Assembly (NCBI RefSeq): GCF_030691135.1 | Contig: NZ_JAUYFA010000111.1 | Span: forward strand, 1-42,992 | Reading direction: 5' to 3' | DNA length: 42,992 bases | Source of the DNA: Phreatobacter sp. | GTDB lineage: Bacteria > Pseudomonadota > Alphaproteobacteria > Rhizobiales > Phreatobacteraceae | Shown: one piece after another, positions 24,321 to 32,625 of the stretch | Numbering within the stretch: position 1 is the first letter of the stretch | Layout of the letters: every line of letters starts with the position of its first letter | Program-made: the position numbers and the translations under genes | The notes under the pieces: generated by a model | Seen by the model: only the letters and a program-made list of their open reading frames with translations | Databases searched by the model: none | Told to the model about the DNA's origin: nothing

Positions 24321-25969
24321 GCCTTCGCTCCGGTCACATAGCCGAGCCGATGATCGCGCGCGGTCGCCGCCGGATCGCGCCCGGCGGGATCGCCGAAGCC
24401 GCCGCCGCCCGGCGTCTCCAGCCTGACACGGCCGCCCTGGCCGAGCTTCACCCCGGTGACCTTGGAGGCCATCGGCGGGGTCCCGGTGACGCCGCCATCG
24501 GTCCACGTGAACCGGTTGAGAGCCCCCTCCCCGCCGCCATTGACGCCGAAGGGCGCAAAGCGGCCGCGTTCGCCGAGCAGGAAGACGTCGGCCCCGCGCG
24601 GGTCCAGCACCTCGATCTCGTAGATGGCACCGAGGCCGCCGCGATGGGCGCCCAAGCCAGCAGAATCGGGCCGCAGCGCCCATTGCGTGAACAGGATGGG
24701 ATAGGCGGCCTCGAGGATCTCCACCGGCGGCATGGTGGCGGTCGAGATCGGGTTGTTGGCGTGGTTGAGCCCGTCGCTTTCGGGATTGCCGCCGAGACCG
24801 CCGCCGAAGAAGTTGAACATCACCCAGCGGCTGCCGTCGGCGCGGTGGCCAGCCATGGACAGGGCGTTGATCGTGCCGAAGGGGCCGGCGGTGGCGCGAT
24901 CGGGCACGGCCTTCGCGAGGGCGCCGAAGACGACGCCGATGAGGCGGAGGATCGTCTCCGTATAGCCGGCCATCGGCTTGGGCGCCCCGGCGCCCAGCAG
25001 GGTCGTGCCCGGCACCACGAAGGTGATGGGCTTGAGGCAGCCCGCATTGGCCGGCACATCCGTGAAGACGTGCTTGAGGGCGACATAGCAGGCCGCGATC
25101 GTCGTCGGCACGGAGATGTTGATCGGGCCGGCGCAGGGCGGCGAGGAGCGCGAGAAGTCGAGCACCATGGTCTCGCCGGCGATGGTGAGGTCAAGCGCTA
25201 CCGTCAGCCGCGCGTCGACGATGCCGTCATTGTCGAGATAGTCCTCAAAGGCATAGGTGCCGTCCGGCAGCGCGGCGATCGCCTCGCGCATCAGCGCCTC
25301 GGCGCGGGCGGAAAAGGCGACGAAGGCCTGGTCGATGGTGGCGGCGCCATACTGGTCGAGGAGGGCGTTGAGCCTGATCTCGCCGAGGTCCAGCGCGTTG
25401 AGCTGACCGTTGAGGTCGCCCCAGTTCGAATTCGGCAGGCGGGAATTGGCGGCGAGGATGTCGAGTATGTCCTGCCGGGTTTCGCCAGCCGAAACGAGCT
25501 TCACCACAGGAATCAGCACGCCTTCCTGGAAACTCTCGGTCGCCACCGGATTGTAGCCGCCGGGCACGTTGCCGCCGATGTCCAGCCAGTGACCGGCCGA
25601 GGCGAGCCAACAGAACAGCGCCCCGTCACGGAAGACCGGACGTACAAGCCGGAAATCGTTGAGATGGGTGCCGCCGGCATAGGGGTCGTTGAAGATGAAG
25701 GTGTCGCCCGGGGAAAGCCCGCCCTGCGCCTTCACCTTGTCGATCACCGCCTTCACCGCAAAGGCCATGGCGCCGACGAAGATCGGCAGGCCCTTGGTGC
25801 CCTGGACCAGCGTGTCGCCGGTCTCGCGGTGGTAGAGGCCATGGCAGGCGTCGCGCGCCTCGGCGATGATCGGGTTGAAGGCGGAGCGGTAGAGCGTCGC
25901 GTCCATCTCGTCGGCGATCTGCTCCAGCCGCCCCTTGAGGACCGCGAGCGTGACGGGATCGAGCGTCAT
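24317..25969 (-). CDS. hyuB: Hydantoinase B / 5-oxoprolinase beta-type subunit
   Basis: The 550-residue partner of HyuA opens with DPVTLAVLKGRLEQIADEMD, the standard HyuB start, followed by RDACHGLYHRETGDTLVQG, DTFIFNDPYAGGTHLNDF and a glycine-rich C-terminus (LETPGGGGFGDP). These motifs mark the catalytic subunit of ATP-dependent oxoprolinase/hydantoinase enzymes. It overlaps the lyase gene upstream by ATGA (25966-25969) and hyuA downstream by ATGA, so the three genes are translated as a block. Stereo- and substrate specificity cannot be read from the sequence. Confidence 0.9.
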   Translation of the reverse strand: MTLDPVTLAVLKGRLEQIADEMDATLYRSAFNPIIAEARDACHGLYHRETGDTLVQGTKGLPIFVGAMAFAVKAVIDKVKAQGGLSPGDTFIFNDPYAGGTHLNDFRLVRPVFRDGALFCWLASAGHWLDIGGNVPGGYNPVATESFQEGVLIPVVKLVSAGETRQDILDILAANSRLPNSNWGDLNGQLNALDLGEIRLNALLDQYGAATIDQAFVAFSARAEALMREAIAALPDGTYAFEDYLDNDGIVDARLTVALDLTIAGETMVLDFSRSSPPCAGPINISVPTTIAACYVALKHVFTDVPANAGCLKPITFVVPGTTLLGAGAPKPMAGYTETILRLIGVVFGALAKAVPDRATAGPFGTINALSMAGHRADGSRWVMFNFFGGGLGGNPESDGLNHANNPISTATMPPVEILEAAYPILFTQWALRPDSAGLGAHRGGLGAIYEIEVLDPRGADVFLLGERGRFAPFGVNGGGEGALNRFTWTDGGVTGTPPMASKVTGVKLGQGGRVRLETPGGGGFGDPAGRDPAATARDHRLGYVTGAKA

Positions 25970-26850
25970 GCCCCGCCCCCGGCCGGGTCATAGCGCTTGC
26001 CCGCCTCCAGCAGCGCGGTGGTGCCGACCATGTCGGCGAGTTCGTCGAAGGAATACATCTCGTCGCGCACCGCATCGGAGGTGCCGTCGGCCCTGAGCGT
26101 GTCATAGAACCGGCGGGCAGTCTTCGCCATGGCCCGGACCACGCCGGCCGAAAAGACCACCAGGCTGTAGCCCATGGCCTCGAGGTCGCTCACCGGCGTC
26201 ATCGGCGTGCGGCCGCCCTCGACCATATTGGCCATCAGGGGCCGGATATGACCGAGCCGCGTCGGGACAGCAGAGAGCTCCTCGCGGGTGCGCGGCGCCT
26301 CGACGAAAATGATGTCGGCTCCGGCCTCGGCATAGCGCTCGGCCCGTTCGAAGGCCCGCTCGAAGCCCTCAATGGCGCCGGCATCGGTGCGGCCGATGAC
26401 GAGCATGCCATTGGCACGGGCGTCCACCGCCGCCTTGATCTTGCCAACCATGTCTTCCGTCGGCATCACGTCCTTGCCGCGAAGATGGCCGCAGCGCTTG
26501 GGGAAGGTCTGGTCCTCGATCTGGATGGCCGATGCCCCGGCCCGTTCGAAGACGCGGACGGTGCGCTGGACCGAGATGGCATTGCCGAAGCCGGTGTCGC
26601 CGTCGACGATCAGCGGCACGTTCACCTTGTCGGCGATGCGGGCAATGACGTTGCTCACCTCGGTCATGGTGGTGAGGCCGATATCCGGCATGCCGAGCTG
26701 CGTGTAGGCGATGCCGGCTCCGGTCAGGTAGAGCGCCTCGAAGCCGGCATCGACGGCGATCTGGGCGGTGAGCGGATCGACGACACCGGGCGCGACCAGC
26801 ACGGGGCGCCGGTCGAGCCGGGCGCGCAGGATCTGGGCAGGGCTGGTCAT
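25966..26850 (-). CDS. Isocitrate lyase / PEP mutase family enzyme (probable 2-methylisocitrate or alkylmalate-type lyase)
   Basis: The 294-residue TIM barrel has the family signatures VDGDTGFGN (Asp83, Asp85, Mg site) and EDQTFPKRCGHLRGKDV. The KRCGH loop (118-122) carries the catalytic Cys120 of the lyase branch; PEP mutases and phosphonopyruvate hydrolases lack this KxCGH loop. Lyases of this branch cleave 2-hydroxy di- or tricarboxylates: methylisocitrate to pyruvate and succinate, or dimethylmalate to pyruvate and propionate. ATG at 26850 has CGGAGAC nearby. It sits between livF (61-bp gap) and hyuB (overlap), which makes it part of the catabolic operon rather than of a methylcitrate cycle, since no prpC or prpD is present. 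Confidence 0.85.
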   Translation of the reverse strand: MTSPAQILRARLDRRPVLVAPGVVDPLTAQIAVDAGFEALYLTGAGIAYTQLGMPDIGLTTMTEVSNVIARIADKVNVPLIVDGDTGFGNAISVQRTVRVFERAGASAIQIEDQTFPKRCGHLRGKDVMPTEDMVGKIKAAVDARANGMLVIGRTDAGAIEGFERAFERAERYAEAGADIIFVEAPRTREELSAVPTRLGHIRPLMANMVEGGRTPMTPVSDLEAMGYSLVVFSAGVVRAMAKTARRFYDTLRADGTSDAVRDEMYSFDELADMVGTTALLEAGKRYDPAGGGA

Positions 26851-26911
26851 CGGCAGTCTCCGGCAAGGCGCTTGGTCATGAAAGACATGGAAGGAAAGTT
26901 CCGGACCATCG

Positions 26912-27625
26912 TTACAGGCCCAGATAGGCGCGGCGCAGGTCGTCGCTGGCGGCGAGGTCAGTCGCCGTTCCGGACAGTGCGAAGATGCCGTTTTCCAGAA
27001 TGAAGGCGCGGGAGGCAACCTCCAGCGACTGGACGACGTTCTGCTCGACAAGCAGGACAGCGAGCCCCTCGGCATGGATCTGCCGCACCAGGGTGAACAT
27101 CTCCTCCACCAGCAGCGGCGAGAGGCCGAGCGAGGGCTCGTCGAGGATGAGGAGCTTCGGCTCGGCCATCATGCCGCGGCCGATGGCGAGCATCTGCTGC
27201 TCGCCGCCGGACAGCGTCCCGGCCAGCTGGCCGATGCGCTCGCGAAGGCGGGGGAAGGTGGAGAAGACCCGGTCGAGATTACCGGCGCGCGCCGCCTTGC
27301 CGCGCCGGTAGGAGCCGAGCACGAGGTTCTCGCGCACGGTCATGTTGGGGAAGATCTTACGGCCTTCAGGAACGTGGATCAGACCGCGCGCGACGATCTC
27401 GCCCGGGGTCGCCCGGGTGATGTCCTCGCCGAGGAAGCGGACTGTGCCGGACGTGGCGCGCAGGATCCCCGAGAGGACCATGTTCAGCGTCGTCTTGCCG
27501 ACGCCGTTCGAGCCCAAGACGGCGACGATCTCGCCGGGTGCGACGCTCATCGACAGGCCGCGCAGGATTTCCGTCGCGCCATAGCCGGCGACGATATCCT
27601 CGACCGCCAGGATCGGCTCAGCCAT
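26912..27625 (-). CDS. livF: Branched-chain amino acid-type ABC transporter ATPase LivF
   Basis: The 237-residue cytoplasmic ATPase has Walker A GSNGVGKTT, signature LSGGEQQMLAIGR, Walker B LLILDEPSLGLSP and the LivF-type ending LAVLLVEQNVVQSLEVASRA. It energises import together with LivG. The start (27625) lies inside the last eight bases of livG. The substrate of the system is set by the binding protein and is not necessarily leucine or valine; Liv-type systems often carry amides, urea and aromatic acids. It is followed after 61 bp by the lyase gene. Confidence 0.93.
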   Translation of the reverse strand: MAEPILAVEDIVAGYGATEILRGLSMSVAPGEIVAVLGSNGVGKTTLNMVLSGILRATSGTVRFLGEDITRATPGEIVARGLIHVPEGRKIFPNMTVRENLVLGSYRRGKAARAGNLDRVFSTFPRLRERIGQLAGTLSGGEQQMLAIGRGMMAEPKLLILDEPSLGLSPLLVEEMFTLVRQIHAEGLAVLLVEQNVVQSLEVASRAFILENGIFALSGTATDLAASDDLRRAYLGL

Positions 27626-28358
27626 GGGACGCCCCCTTCTGCAGGCGGCCGGCCGCGCCGTGGCCGAGATAGGCCTCGACGACGGCGGGATTGCCGACCA
27701 CCTCGGCCGGCGTGCCGGCGCCGATGAGGCGGCCGTTGGCGAGGACATGGACATGTTCGCACAGGCTCATCACCGCCTGCATGACATGCTCGATCATCAG
27801 GATCGTCACCCCGGATTCACGGATCGACCGGATCACCGGGACGATGTCGCGGATTTCGGAAGGGTTGAGCCCGGCCAGCACCTCGTCGAGCAGAAGGAGG
27901 CGAGGCCCGGTCGCCAGCGCCCGGGCGAGTTCGAGCCGCTTGCGGCCGGCGACCGTCAGCGAGGAGGCCGGGCGCCCGAGATCGGTGAGGCCGACCCTGT
28001 CCGCCACCGCCTCGGCATGGGCCATGGCCTCGGCCCGGTGGGGACAGCGCAGATAGGCGCCGACCGCGATGTTCTCCAGCACCGACAGGCCGGCAAAAGG
28101 CTGGACGATCTGGAAGGTGCGGGCGATGCCGAGGACCGCGAGGCTTTCCGGCGTGCGGCCGGTGATGTCTGCGCCGGCGAAGAGCACGCGTCCGGCGCTC
28201 GGTGTCTGGAATCCGGAGATCAGCGTGAAGAGCGTGGTCTTGCCGGCGCCGTTCGGGCCGATGAGCCCGGTGATCGAGCCCTCGGGCACGGTGAGGCTGA
28301 CGTCGCTGACGGCGACGAGCCCGCCGAACCGCTTGGTGAGGCCCTGAACTTCCAGCAT
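27618..28358 (-). CDS. livG: Branched-chain amino acid-type ABC transporter ATPase LivG
   Basis: The 246-residue ATPase begins MLEVQGLTKRFGGLVAVSDV. It has Walker A GPNGAGKTTLF, the LivG-typical GIARTFQIVQPF, Walker B LLLLDEVLAGLNP and the ending TILMIEHVMQAVMSLCEHV. The signature motif is degenerate: SLTVAGRKRLELARAL in place of the LSGGQ pattern (most LivG proteins read LPYGQQRRLEIARAL). ATG at 28358 shares one base with the livM stop codon (TGATG). It pairs with LivF as the heterodimeric motor. Confidence 0.92.
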   Translation of the reverse strand: MLEVQGLTKRFGGLVAVSDVSLTVPEGSITGLIGPNGAGKTTLFTLISGFQTPSAGRVLFAGADITGRTPESLAVLGIARTFQIVQPFAGLSVLENIAVGAYLRCPHRAEAMAHAEAVADRVGLTDLGRPASSLTVAGRKRLELARALATGPRLLLLDEVLAGLNPSEIRDIVPVIRSIRESGVTILMIEHVMQAVMSLCEHVHVLANGRLIGAGTPAEVVGNPAVVEAYLGHGAAGRLQKGASHG

Positions 28359-29359
28359 CAGCGCCCTCCCCTGGTCCGCAGGAGGCCGATCAGGCCGCGC
28401 GGCGCGAAGGCGATGACGACGACCAGCAGCAGCCCGTAGACAACGAGGTCGACGCCCGGAACGGCGGAGCCGAAGGCCGCATGGATGACGGTCTTCGCCG
28501 CCTCGCCGAGTCCGATCAGCGCAACGGCGCCGATGAGCGGGCCGAAAACCGTGCCGATGCCGCCGACGATGGGCGCCAGCAGCGCCTCCACCGAGATCCA
28601 GGCGCCATAGGCGATGTTGGCGTCCACATAGAGGAACTTCTGGGTATAGAGCGCACCGGCCACGGCCGTGACGGCGGCCGAGAGCGTGATGGCCTTCAGC
28701 TTGACGGTCAGCGTGTCGACGCCGAGAGCGCGGGCGGCGTCCTCGTTTTCCCTGACAGCCACGAGCCAGGCGCCGAAGCGCGAGCGCTCTAGCAAGCGGT
28801 TGAGAATGAGCACGACAGCAACGAAGGCCAGTGCGAGGTAGAAGAATGCGGCGGGAGCGTCGAACTGCATCTGGCCGAAGCCGATGCGAAGCGGAACGAG
28901 CGTGCCGGCGGCGCCGCCGGTGATCGGGGTGGCATTGGCGAGGATGCGGAAGACCTCGGCGAAGGCGAGCGTGACCAGGGCGAAATAGGAACCGCGCAGG
29001 CGGGCGCGGAAGGCGAGCAGGCCGATCAACGCCCCGACCAGACCGCCGAGCGCCATGGCGAGCGGCAAGGCCACCCAGGCATTGACGCCGTAGCGGGTCT
29101 GCAGGACGGCCTGGGCATAGGCGCCGGTGCCGAAGAAGGCGGCGTGCCCGAAGGAGAACTGGCCGCCATAGCCGCCGGCGATGTTCCAGCCCTGTGCCGC
29201 CAGGGTGATGATCAGGATGAAGATCATCAGGTTGTAGAAGGTATTGGGTCCGGCGAAGAGGCCCGCCCCGACGAGGAGCGGCACGGCGAGCGGCAGCGCC
29301 GCAAGGGCGGCTATGGCGATGAGGATCGGGCGATAGGCTGCGAAGGTCCCGGAACTCAT
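28358..29359 (-). CDS. livM: Branched-chain amino acid-type ABC transporter permease LivM
   Basis: The 333-residue polytopic membrane protein has hydrophobic segments throughout, including AYRPILIAIAALAALPLAVP at the N-terminus. It has the family motif AGGYGGQFSFGHAAFFGTGAY and the cytoplasmic coupling region SRFGAWLVAVRENEDAARAL, which contacts the ATPases. It ends APRGLIGLLRTR, typical of LivM. It overlaps livH by four bases (ATGA) at its start and livG by one base at its end. Confidence 0.93.
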   Translation of the reverse strand: MSSGTFAAYRPILIAIAALAALPLAVPLLVGAGLFAGPNTFYNLMIFILIITLAAQGWNIAGGYGGQFSFGHAAFFGTGAYAQAVLQTRYGVNAWVALPLAMALGGLVGALIGLLAFRARLRGSYFALVTLAFAEVFRILANATPITGGAAGTLVPLRIGFGQMQFDAPAAFFYLALAFVAVVLILNRLLERSRFGAWLVAVRENEDAARALGVDTLTVKLKAITLSAAVTAVAGALYTQKFLYVDANIAYGAWISVEALLAPIVGGIGTVFGPLIGAVALIGLGEAAKTVIHAAFGSAVPGVDLVVYGLLLVVVIAFAPRGLIGLLRTRGGR

Positions 29360-30237
29360 GCCTTCGCCCCGAACAGGCCGGTCGGGCGGAACAGCAGGAC
29401 CAGGATGAAGATGAGGAAGATGCCGATCTGGCCGAGGCTTTCGCCGAGATAGAGACCTGACAGGCTCTCGACGACGCCGATGACGAGGCCGCCGACCAGC
29501 GCCCCGGCGATCGATCCCATGCCGCCGAGCACGACGACGGTGAAGGCAACGAGGACAAAGGCGTTGCCGACGCGCGGATTGACGTAGAAGGACGGCATGA
29601 GCAGGCAGGCGGCCACCGCCAGCGTCGCCGCACCGAGGCCGAAGGTGACGGCATAGATGTGGTTGACGTCGATGCCGACGAGGGAGGCGCCGAGCTTTTC
29701 CTTCGCCACCGCGCGGATCGCCTTGCCGGTGTCGGTGAGCGCGAGGATCGCCCAGAGCGCGGCCGCGACGATCAGCGCGACGCCGAAGCCGATGACGCGC
29801 GGCAGCGACAGGAGCGCGAAGCCGGTATCCACCACCGAGAAGGAATAGTCGAGGGTCAGCGTCCGCGTGTCGGAGCGGAAGATGGCGAGGAGCAGGTTCT
29901 CCAGCACGATCGACAGGCCGAGCGTCACCAGGAGGATGGCACCGTCGTCGTTGCGGCTCGCCGGCGAGATGACGAAGCGCTGCAGGCCGTAGCCGAAGGC
30001 GAAGAACAGCGGCGTCAGCGGCAGGATGGCGAGGTAGGGATCGATCCCGAAGCCGATATGGGCCACCAGGACGGCAAACATCGCCAGCGTCAGCATGGCG
30101 CCATGCGCGAAATTGATGATGTGGAGCACGCCGTAGACGAGCGTCAGGCCGAACGCGACGAGGGCGTAGACGGCGCCGGTGAGGAGACCGTTGAGCACGG
30201 CCTCAAGCACGATCTGCGGCGGATAAGATCTGAACAC
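29356..30237 (-). CDS. livH: Branched-chain amino acid-type ABC transporter permease LivH
   Basis: The 293-residue permease has several membrane helices and the LivH motif GAVYALVAFGLTLVYGVLHI then NFAHGAMLTLAMF near the N-terminus. The coupling region TDTGKAIRAVAKEKLGASLV is present, and so is the end segment LLFRPTGLFG. The start is GTG at 30237 with GAGG about eleven bases away, a rather weak site. That would fit lower expression than the binding protein upstream. A stable hairpin separates it from the binding-protein gene. It partners LivM. Confidence 0.93.
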   Translation of the reverse strand: MFRSYPPQIVLEAVLNGLLTGAVYALVAFGLTLVYGVLHIINFAHGAMLTLAMFAVLVAHIGFGIDPYLAILPLTPLFFAFGYGLQRFVISPASRNDDGAILLVTLGLSIVLENLLLAIFRSDTRTLTLDYSFSVVDTGFALLSLPRVIGFGVALIVAAALWAILALTDTGKAIRAVAKEKLGASLVGIDVNHIYAVTFGLGAATLAVAACLLMPSFYVNPRVGNAFVLVAFTVVVLGGMGSIAGALVGGLVIGVVESLSGLYLGESLGQIGIFLIFILVLLFRPTGLFGAKA

Positions 30238-30266
30238 GGGAGACGAAACCTCACCGGCATGACGGA

Positions 30267-30294
30267 CTCCGCGGCCGGCGATACGGCCGCGGAG
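30267..30294 (-). terminator. Intercistronic hairpin between the binding-protein gene and livH
   Basis: CTCCGCGGCCG (30267-30277) and CGGCCGCGGAG (30284-30294) give a perfect 11-bp stem with a six-base loop, 24 bases after the binding-protein stop codon. No T run follows on the transcribed side. Such hairpins usually protect the upstream mRNA or terminate part of the transcripts, raising binding protein over permease. Confidence 0.6.
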
Positions 30295-30318
30295 CGGAAG
30301 GGGTGCAGGCTGCGACGG

Positions 30319-31536
30319 TCAGCCCGTGACGGGGAAGACGGCCTTGGCGTCGGCAAAGGTGTCTGGGAAGATCACCTTGATGTCGCCGTTCTGGACCTGG
30401 GTGTTGACCGGGGCGGCGGCGGTGTTCTGGCCGTTCTCGAACTTCGTCGGACCGTAGGGCATGATGTGGTCCGCGAAGGTGGAGGTGGCCATGGCTTCGA
30501 TGATCTTGATGCGATCGCGCGAACCCGAACGCTCGATGGCATCGGCGACCAGACGCACCGATGAATAGTTCAGCGGCACGTTGTAGAGCCAGAAGCGGCC
30601 CGTCGCCTCGACCTGCCGGCGCAGTTCGGCCGTCTTCGGCTTGCGCGGATCGGCCCAGTGGTTGCAATCCATGACGTTGTTGGCAGCGTCGGGGAACTCC
30701 CGGACGAAGCGGAAGTTCGAGGCCGCACCGTTGAGCACCGCATAGATGCCCTTGGGGCGGATGCGCTGCTGCTGCATCGTCCGGGCGAGCAGCACGAATT
30801 CGCTGTAGTAGCTCGACGGGATGACGATATCCGGGTTGAGCGCCCGGATGCGCAGCGCGACATTGGACATGTCGCGGGCCGGCGTCGGATGCGGGATGGT
30901 CTCGAGGATCTGGAAGCCGAGCGCCGAGAGGCGGTCGTTCATCAGCTTGGCGAGGCCCGAGCCGAACAGGCCGTCCTCGTGGACCAGCACCACCGTCCGT
31001 GCCGGCTTGCCGGCGGCATCGTTGAGCTTCACCAGGTTGTCGATGGCGGCGCGGGTCACGGCGCCGAAGCCGGGGCCGAAGCGGAAGGTGTTCTTCAGGC
31101 CGCGCGAGACGATCTGGTCGGAGACGCCGACATCGACCGCATAGGCGATGTCATAACGGGATGCGGCCTGCGAGGCGGCGAGGCAGATCGGCGAGGCGAA
31201 GCCGCCGACGATGGCGGAAACGCCCTCGGCATGCATCTTCTCGACCTCCTGCGAGCCCGCCTCAGGGCTGGAGCGGGCATCGCCGAAGACCATCTCGATC
31301 ATGGCGCCGCCGAGCGACTTGATGCCGCCGGACTTGTTGATGTCGTCGATGGCGAGCTGGGCGCCGAGGCGGCCATACTCGCCGTCCTGGGCGAGCGCAC
31401 CGGTCACCGGCTGGAGGATGCCGAGCTTCACGGGGGCGGCCTGCGCCCGCACGAGGCCCGGTGCCGAGAGGATTGCGGCGCCAGCGGCGCCGGACTTCAG
31501 GAGGCTGCGTCGCGTCGTTTCATTCCAGGCGGTCAT
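30319..31536 (-). CDS. Periplasmic substrate-binding protein of the Liv-type ABC transporter (Tat-exported)
   Basis: The 405-residue protein has a twin-arginine signal, TRRSLLKSG followed by a short hydrophobic AAGAAILSAPGLVRAQA with a likely cut after AQA. The mature part begins APVKLGILQPVTGALAQDGE, the periplasmic-binding-protein type 1 fold used by amino acid/amide transporters, and keeps LVHEDGLFGSGLAKLMNDRL and IRALNPDIVIPSSYYSEFVLL. It captures the nutrient in the periplasm for LivHMGF. ATG at 31536 has GGAGA about ten bases away. It is the first gene of the operon, with a 100-base leader after the GntR-type gene. The ligand is unknown; the enzymes downstream point to an amide, imide or acidic compound. 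Confidence 0.92.
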   Translation of the reverse strand: MTAWNETTRRSLLKSGAAGAAILSAPGLVRAQAAPVKLGILQPVTGALAQDGEYGRLGAQLAIDDINKSGGIKSLGGAMIEMVFGDARSSPEAGSQEVEKMHAEGVSAIVGGFASPICLAASQAASRYDIAYAVDVGVSDQIVSRGLKNTFRFGPGFGAVTRAAIDNLVKLNDAAGKPARTVVLVHEDGLFGSGLAKLMNDRLSALGFQILETIPHPTPARDMSNVALRIRALNPDIVIPSSYYSEFVLLARTMQQQRIRPKGIYAVLNGAASNFRFVREFPDAANNVMDCNHWADPRKPKTAELRRQVEATGRFWLYNVPLNYSSVRLVADAIERSGSRDRIKIIEAMATSTFADHIMPYGPTKFENGQNTAAAPVNTQVQNGDIKVIFPDTFADAKAVFPVTG

Positions 31537-31572
31537 GGTCGCTGTTCTCCGTCTGTTACACTCTGAAAGACG

Positions 31573-31588
31573 ACCGGCTTGGGCCGGT
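31573..31588. promoter_or_regulatory. Small palindrome ACCGGC-TTGG-GCCGGT in the leader of the transport operon
   Basis: A perfect 6-bp inverted repeat around TTGG lies 37 bases upstream of the binding-protein start. It may be an operator or a leader stem-loop. It does not resemble the candidate GntR operator at 32572. Confidence 0.3.
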
Positions 31589-31607
31589 TCTTGTCGTTCT
31601 GCCGAAG

Positions 31608-31629
31608 CCGCCAGCCGTGAGGCTGGCGG
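31608..31629 (-). terminator. Hairpin after the GntR-type regulator gene
   Basis: CCGCCAGCC (31608-31616) and GGCTGGCGG (31621-31629) form a perfect 9-bp stem with loop GTGA, eight bases beyond the regulator stop codon. T-rich sequence is lacking, so termination may be partial, allowing some read-through into the transport operon. Confidence 0.55.
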
Positions 31630-31636
31630 GATCCTG

Positions 31637-32443
31637 TCAGTCGTTGGCGCCGGCGCCGTTGATGCCGACGCCCATGCGCAGCCGTTCCACCGGGGACCAC
31701 AGCCTGTCGCCGCCGGAATCGATGCGGACCAGATCCATCTGGAAGGAGTAGCGGTCGGGCCGGTAGAAGGCCGTCAGATGCTCGATGCCGCGACGCTTCA
31801 CGTCGAAGACGACGCGGTGCAACGAAAGCAGCGGCGCGCCGATGTCGACGCCGAGCGCCTCGGCGATGTCCGGACCGGCGAGAGCGGCGGAAATCGTCTG
31901 AGTGGCGCGATCGACCTTGACGCCGGAGCGCTCGATGAGGGTCAGCAGCGGCTGCACGCCGAGCTCCGCCTCGGTGAAGGTCGTGCCGATCCGCAGCGGC
32001 ACGTAGGTGACGAGATAGGAGAAGGGCTCGCCGTCGATGATGCGCACGCGGACCGAGCGTTGTACCCGCTCGCCATTGTCGAGCTTCAGCGCCTCGGCGA
32101 CTTCCGGTGTGGCTTCGACATAGCCGAACTGCAGAAGCCGTACATCGGTGGACCGGCCCATTTCGACCAGATGGGCCAGCGCGTTCGAGAGGTCTGCGAC
32201 GATCGGCCGCTTGATCATCCGCGCCGTGATGAAGGTTCCGGCGCCCGGCCGGCGCGATATCAGCCCTTCACGCTCGAGCTCCGCCAGCGCCCGGCGAATT
32301 GTCACGCGCGAGACGTCGTGGAGATCCGCGAGGTCCGGTTCGGACGGCAGGCGGGTGCCCGGCGTCAGTTCCCCTGACGATATTCGGTCACGCAATGTCA
32401 GGTAGACCCGCCGCGTCTTGGATGTTTCGATGGCTTCAGCCAT
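31637..32443 (-). CDS. GntR family regulator, HutC subfamily (UTRA ligand domain)
   Basis: The 268-residue regulator has an N-terminal winged HTH with the GntR signature: YLTLRDRISSGELTPGTRLP, then DLADLHDVSRVTIRRALAEL and GLISRRPGAGTFI. The C-terminal UTRA domain (about 95-245) carries QRSVRVRIIDGEPFSYLVTY and EHLTAFYRPDRYSFQMDL. UTRA domains bind small effectors such as urocanate or sugar phosphates. ATG at 32443 has GAGGGAG eight bases upstream; a start at 32524 would add an unconserved tail. It lies between the transport/catabolic operon and the divergent hydratase pair, so it is the obvious candidate to control both in response to a pathway metabolite. Confidence 0.9.
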   Translation of the reverse strand: MAEAIETSKTRRVYLTLRDRISSGELTPGTRLPSEPDLADLHDVSRVTIRRALAELEREGLISRRPGAGTFITARMIKRPIVADLSNALAHLVEMGRSTDVRLLQFGYVEATPEVAEALKLDNGERVQRSVRVRIIDGEPFSYLVTYVPLRIGTTFTEAELGVQPLLTLIERSGVKVDRATQTISAALAGPDIAEALGVDIGAPLLSLHRVVFDVKRRGIEHLTAFYRPDRYSFQMDLVRIDSGGDRLWSPVERLRMGVGINGAGAND

Positions 32444-32571
32444 GAGCTCGCTCCCTCGCAGGCCGGTTGTCACACCGGGGCGCATTGGCGCAGACCCCTT
32501 TTTCGGCAGTGCGACGGTTTGCATTTGTCTGCCGGCCTGTTCGATGGATAGAGATAGAGAGTTTTCAAGAT

Positions 32572-32591
32572 TTGTCTATCCTATGATACAA
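32572..32591. promoter_or_regulatory. Candidate GntR/HutC operator TTGTCTATCCTATGATACAA
   Basis: An imperfect 20-bp inverted repeat with TTGT/ACAA ends lies in the AT-rich centre of the 182-bp region between the regulator and the divergent hydratase. HutC-type operators typically carry TTGTATATACAA-like symmetric cores. It would overlap a possible -10 TACAAT (32587-32592), about 33 bases before the hydratase GTG, consistent with repression. Only the position and the symmetry support this. Confidence 0.45.
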
Positions 32592-32625
32592 TGTTGTCAC
32601 GTCAAGCGTCGTCGTGGAGCGAAGA

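Noticed and set aside
24350-25993. 547-codon open frame on the plus strand opposite hyuB
   Set aside because: It mirrors hyuB exactly, has low-complexity Gly/Arg/Glu/His content and no start signal. HyuB has family motifs along its whole length.
25966-26850. Phosphonate metabolism (PEP mutase) for the ICL/PEPM-family gene
   Set aside because: The KRCGH lyase loop is present and no phosphonate gene lies nearby, so a carboxylate lyase is far more likely.
27618-29654. 678-codon frame that would fuse LivG to out-of-frame livM and livH sequence
   Set aside because: LivG starts at ATG 28358 overlapping the livM stop codon. The upstream part is an Arg-rich alternative frame of the permease genes.
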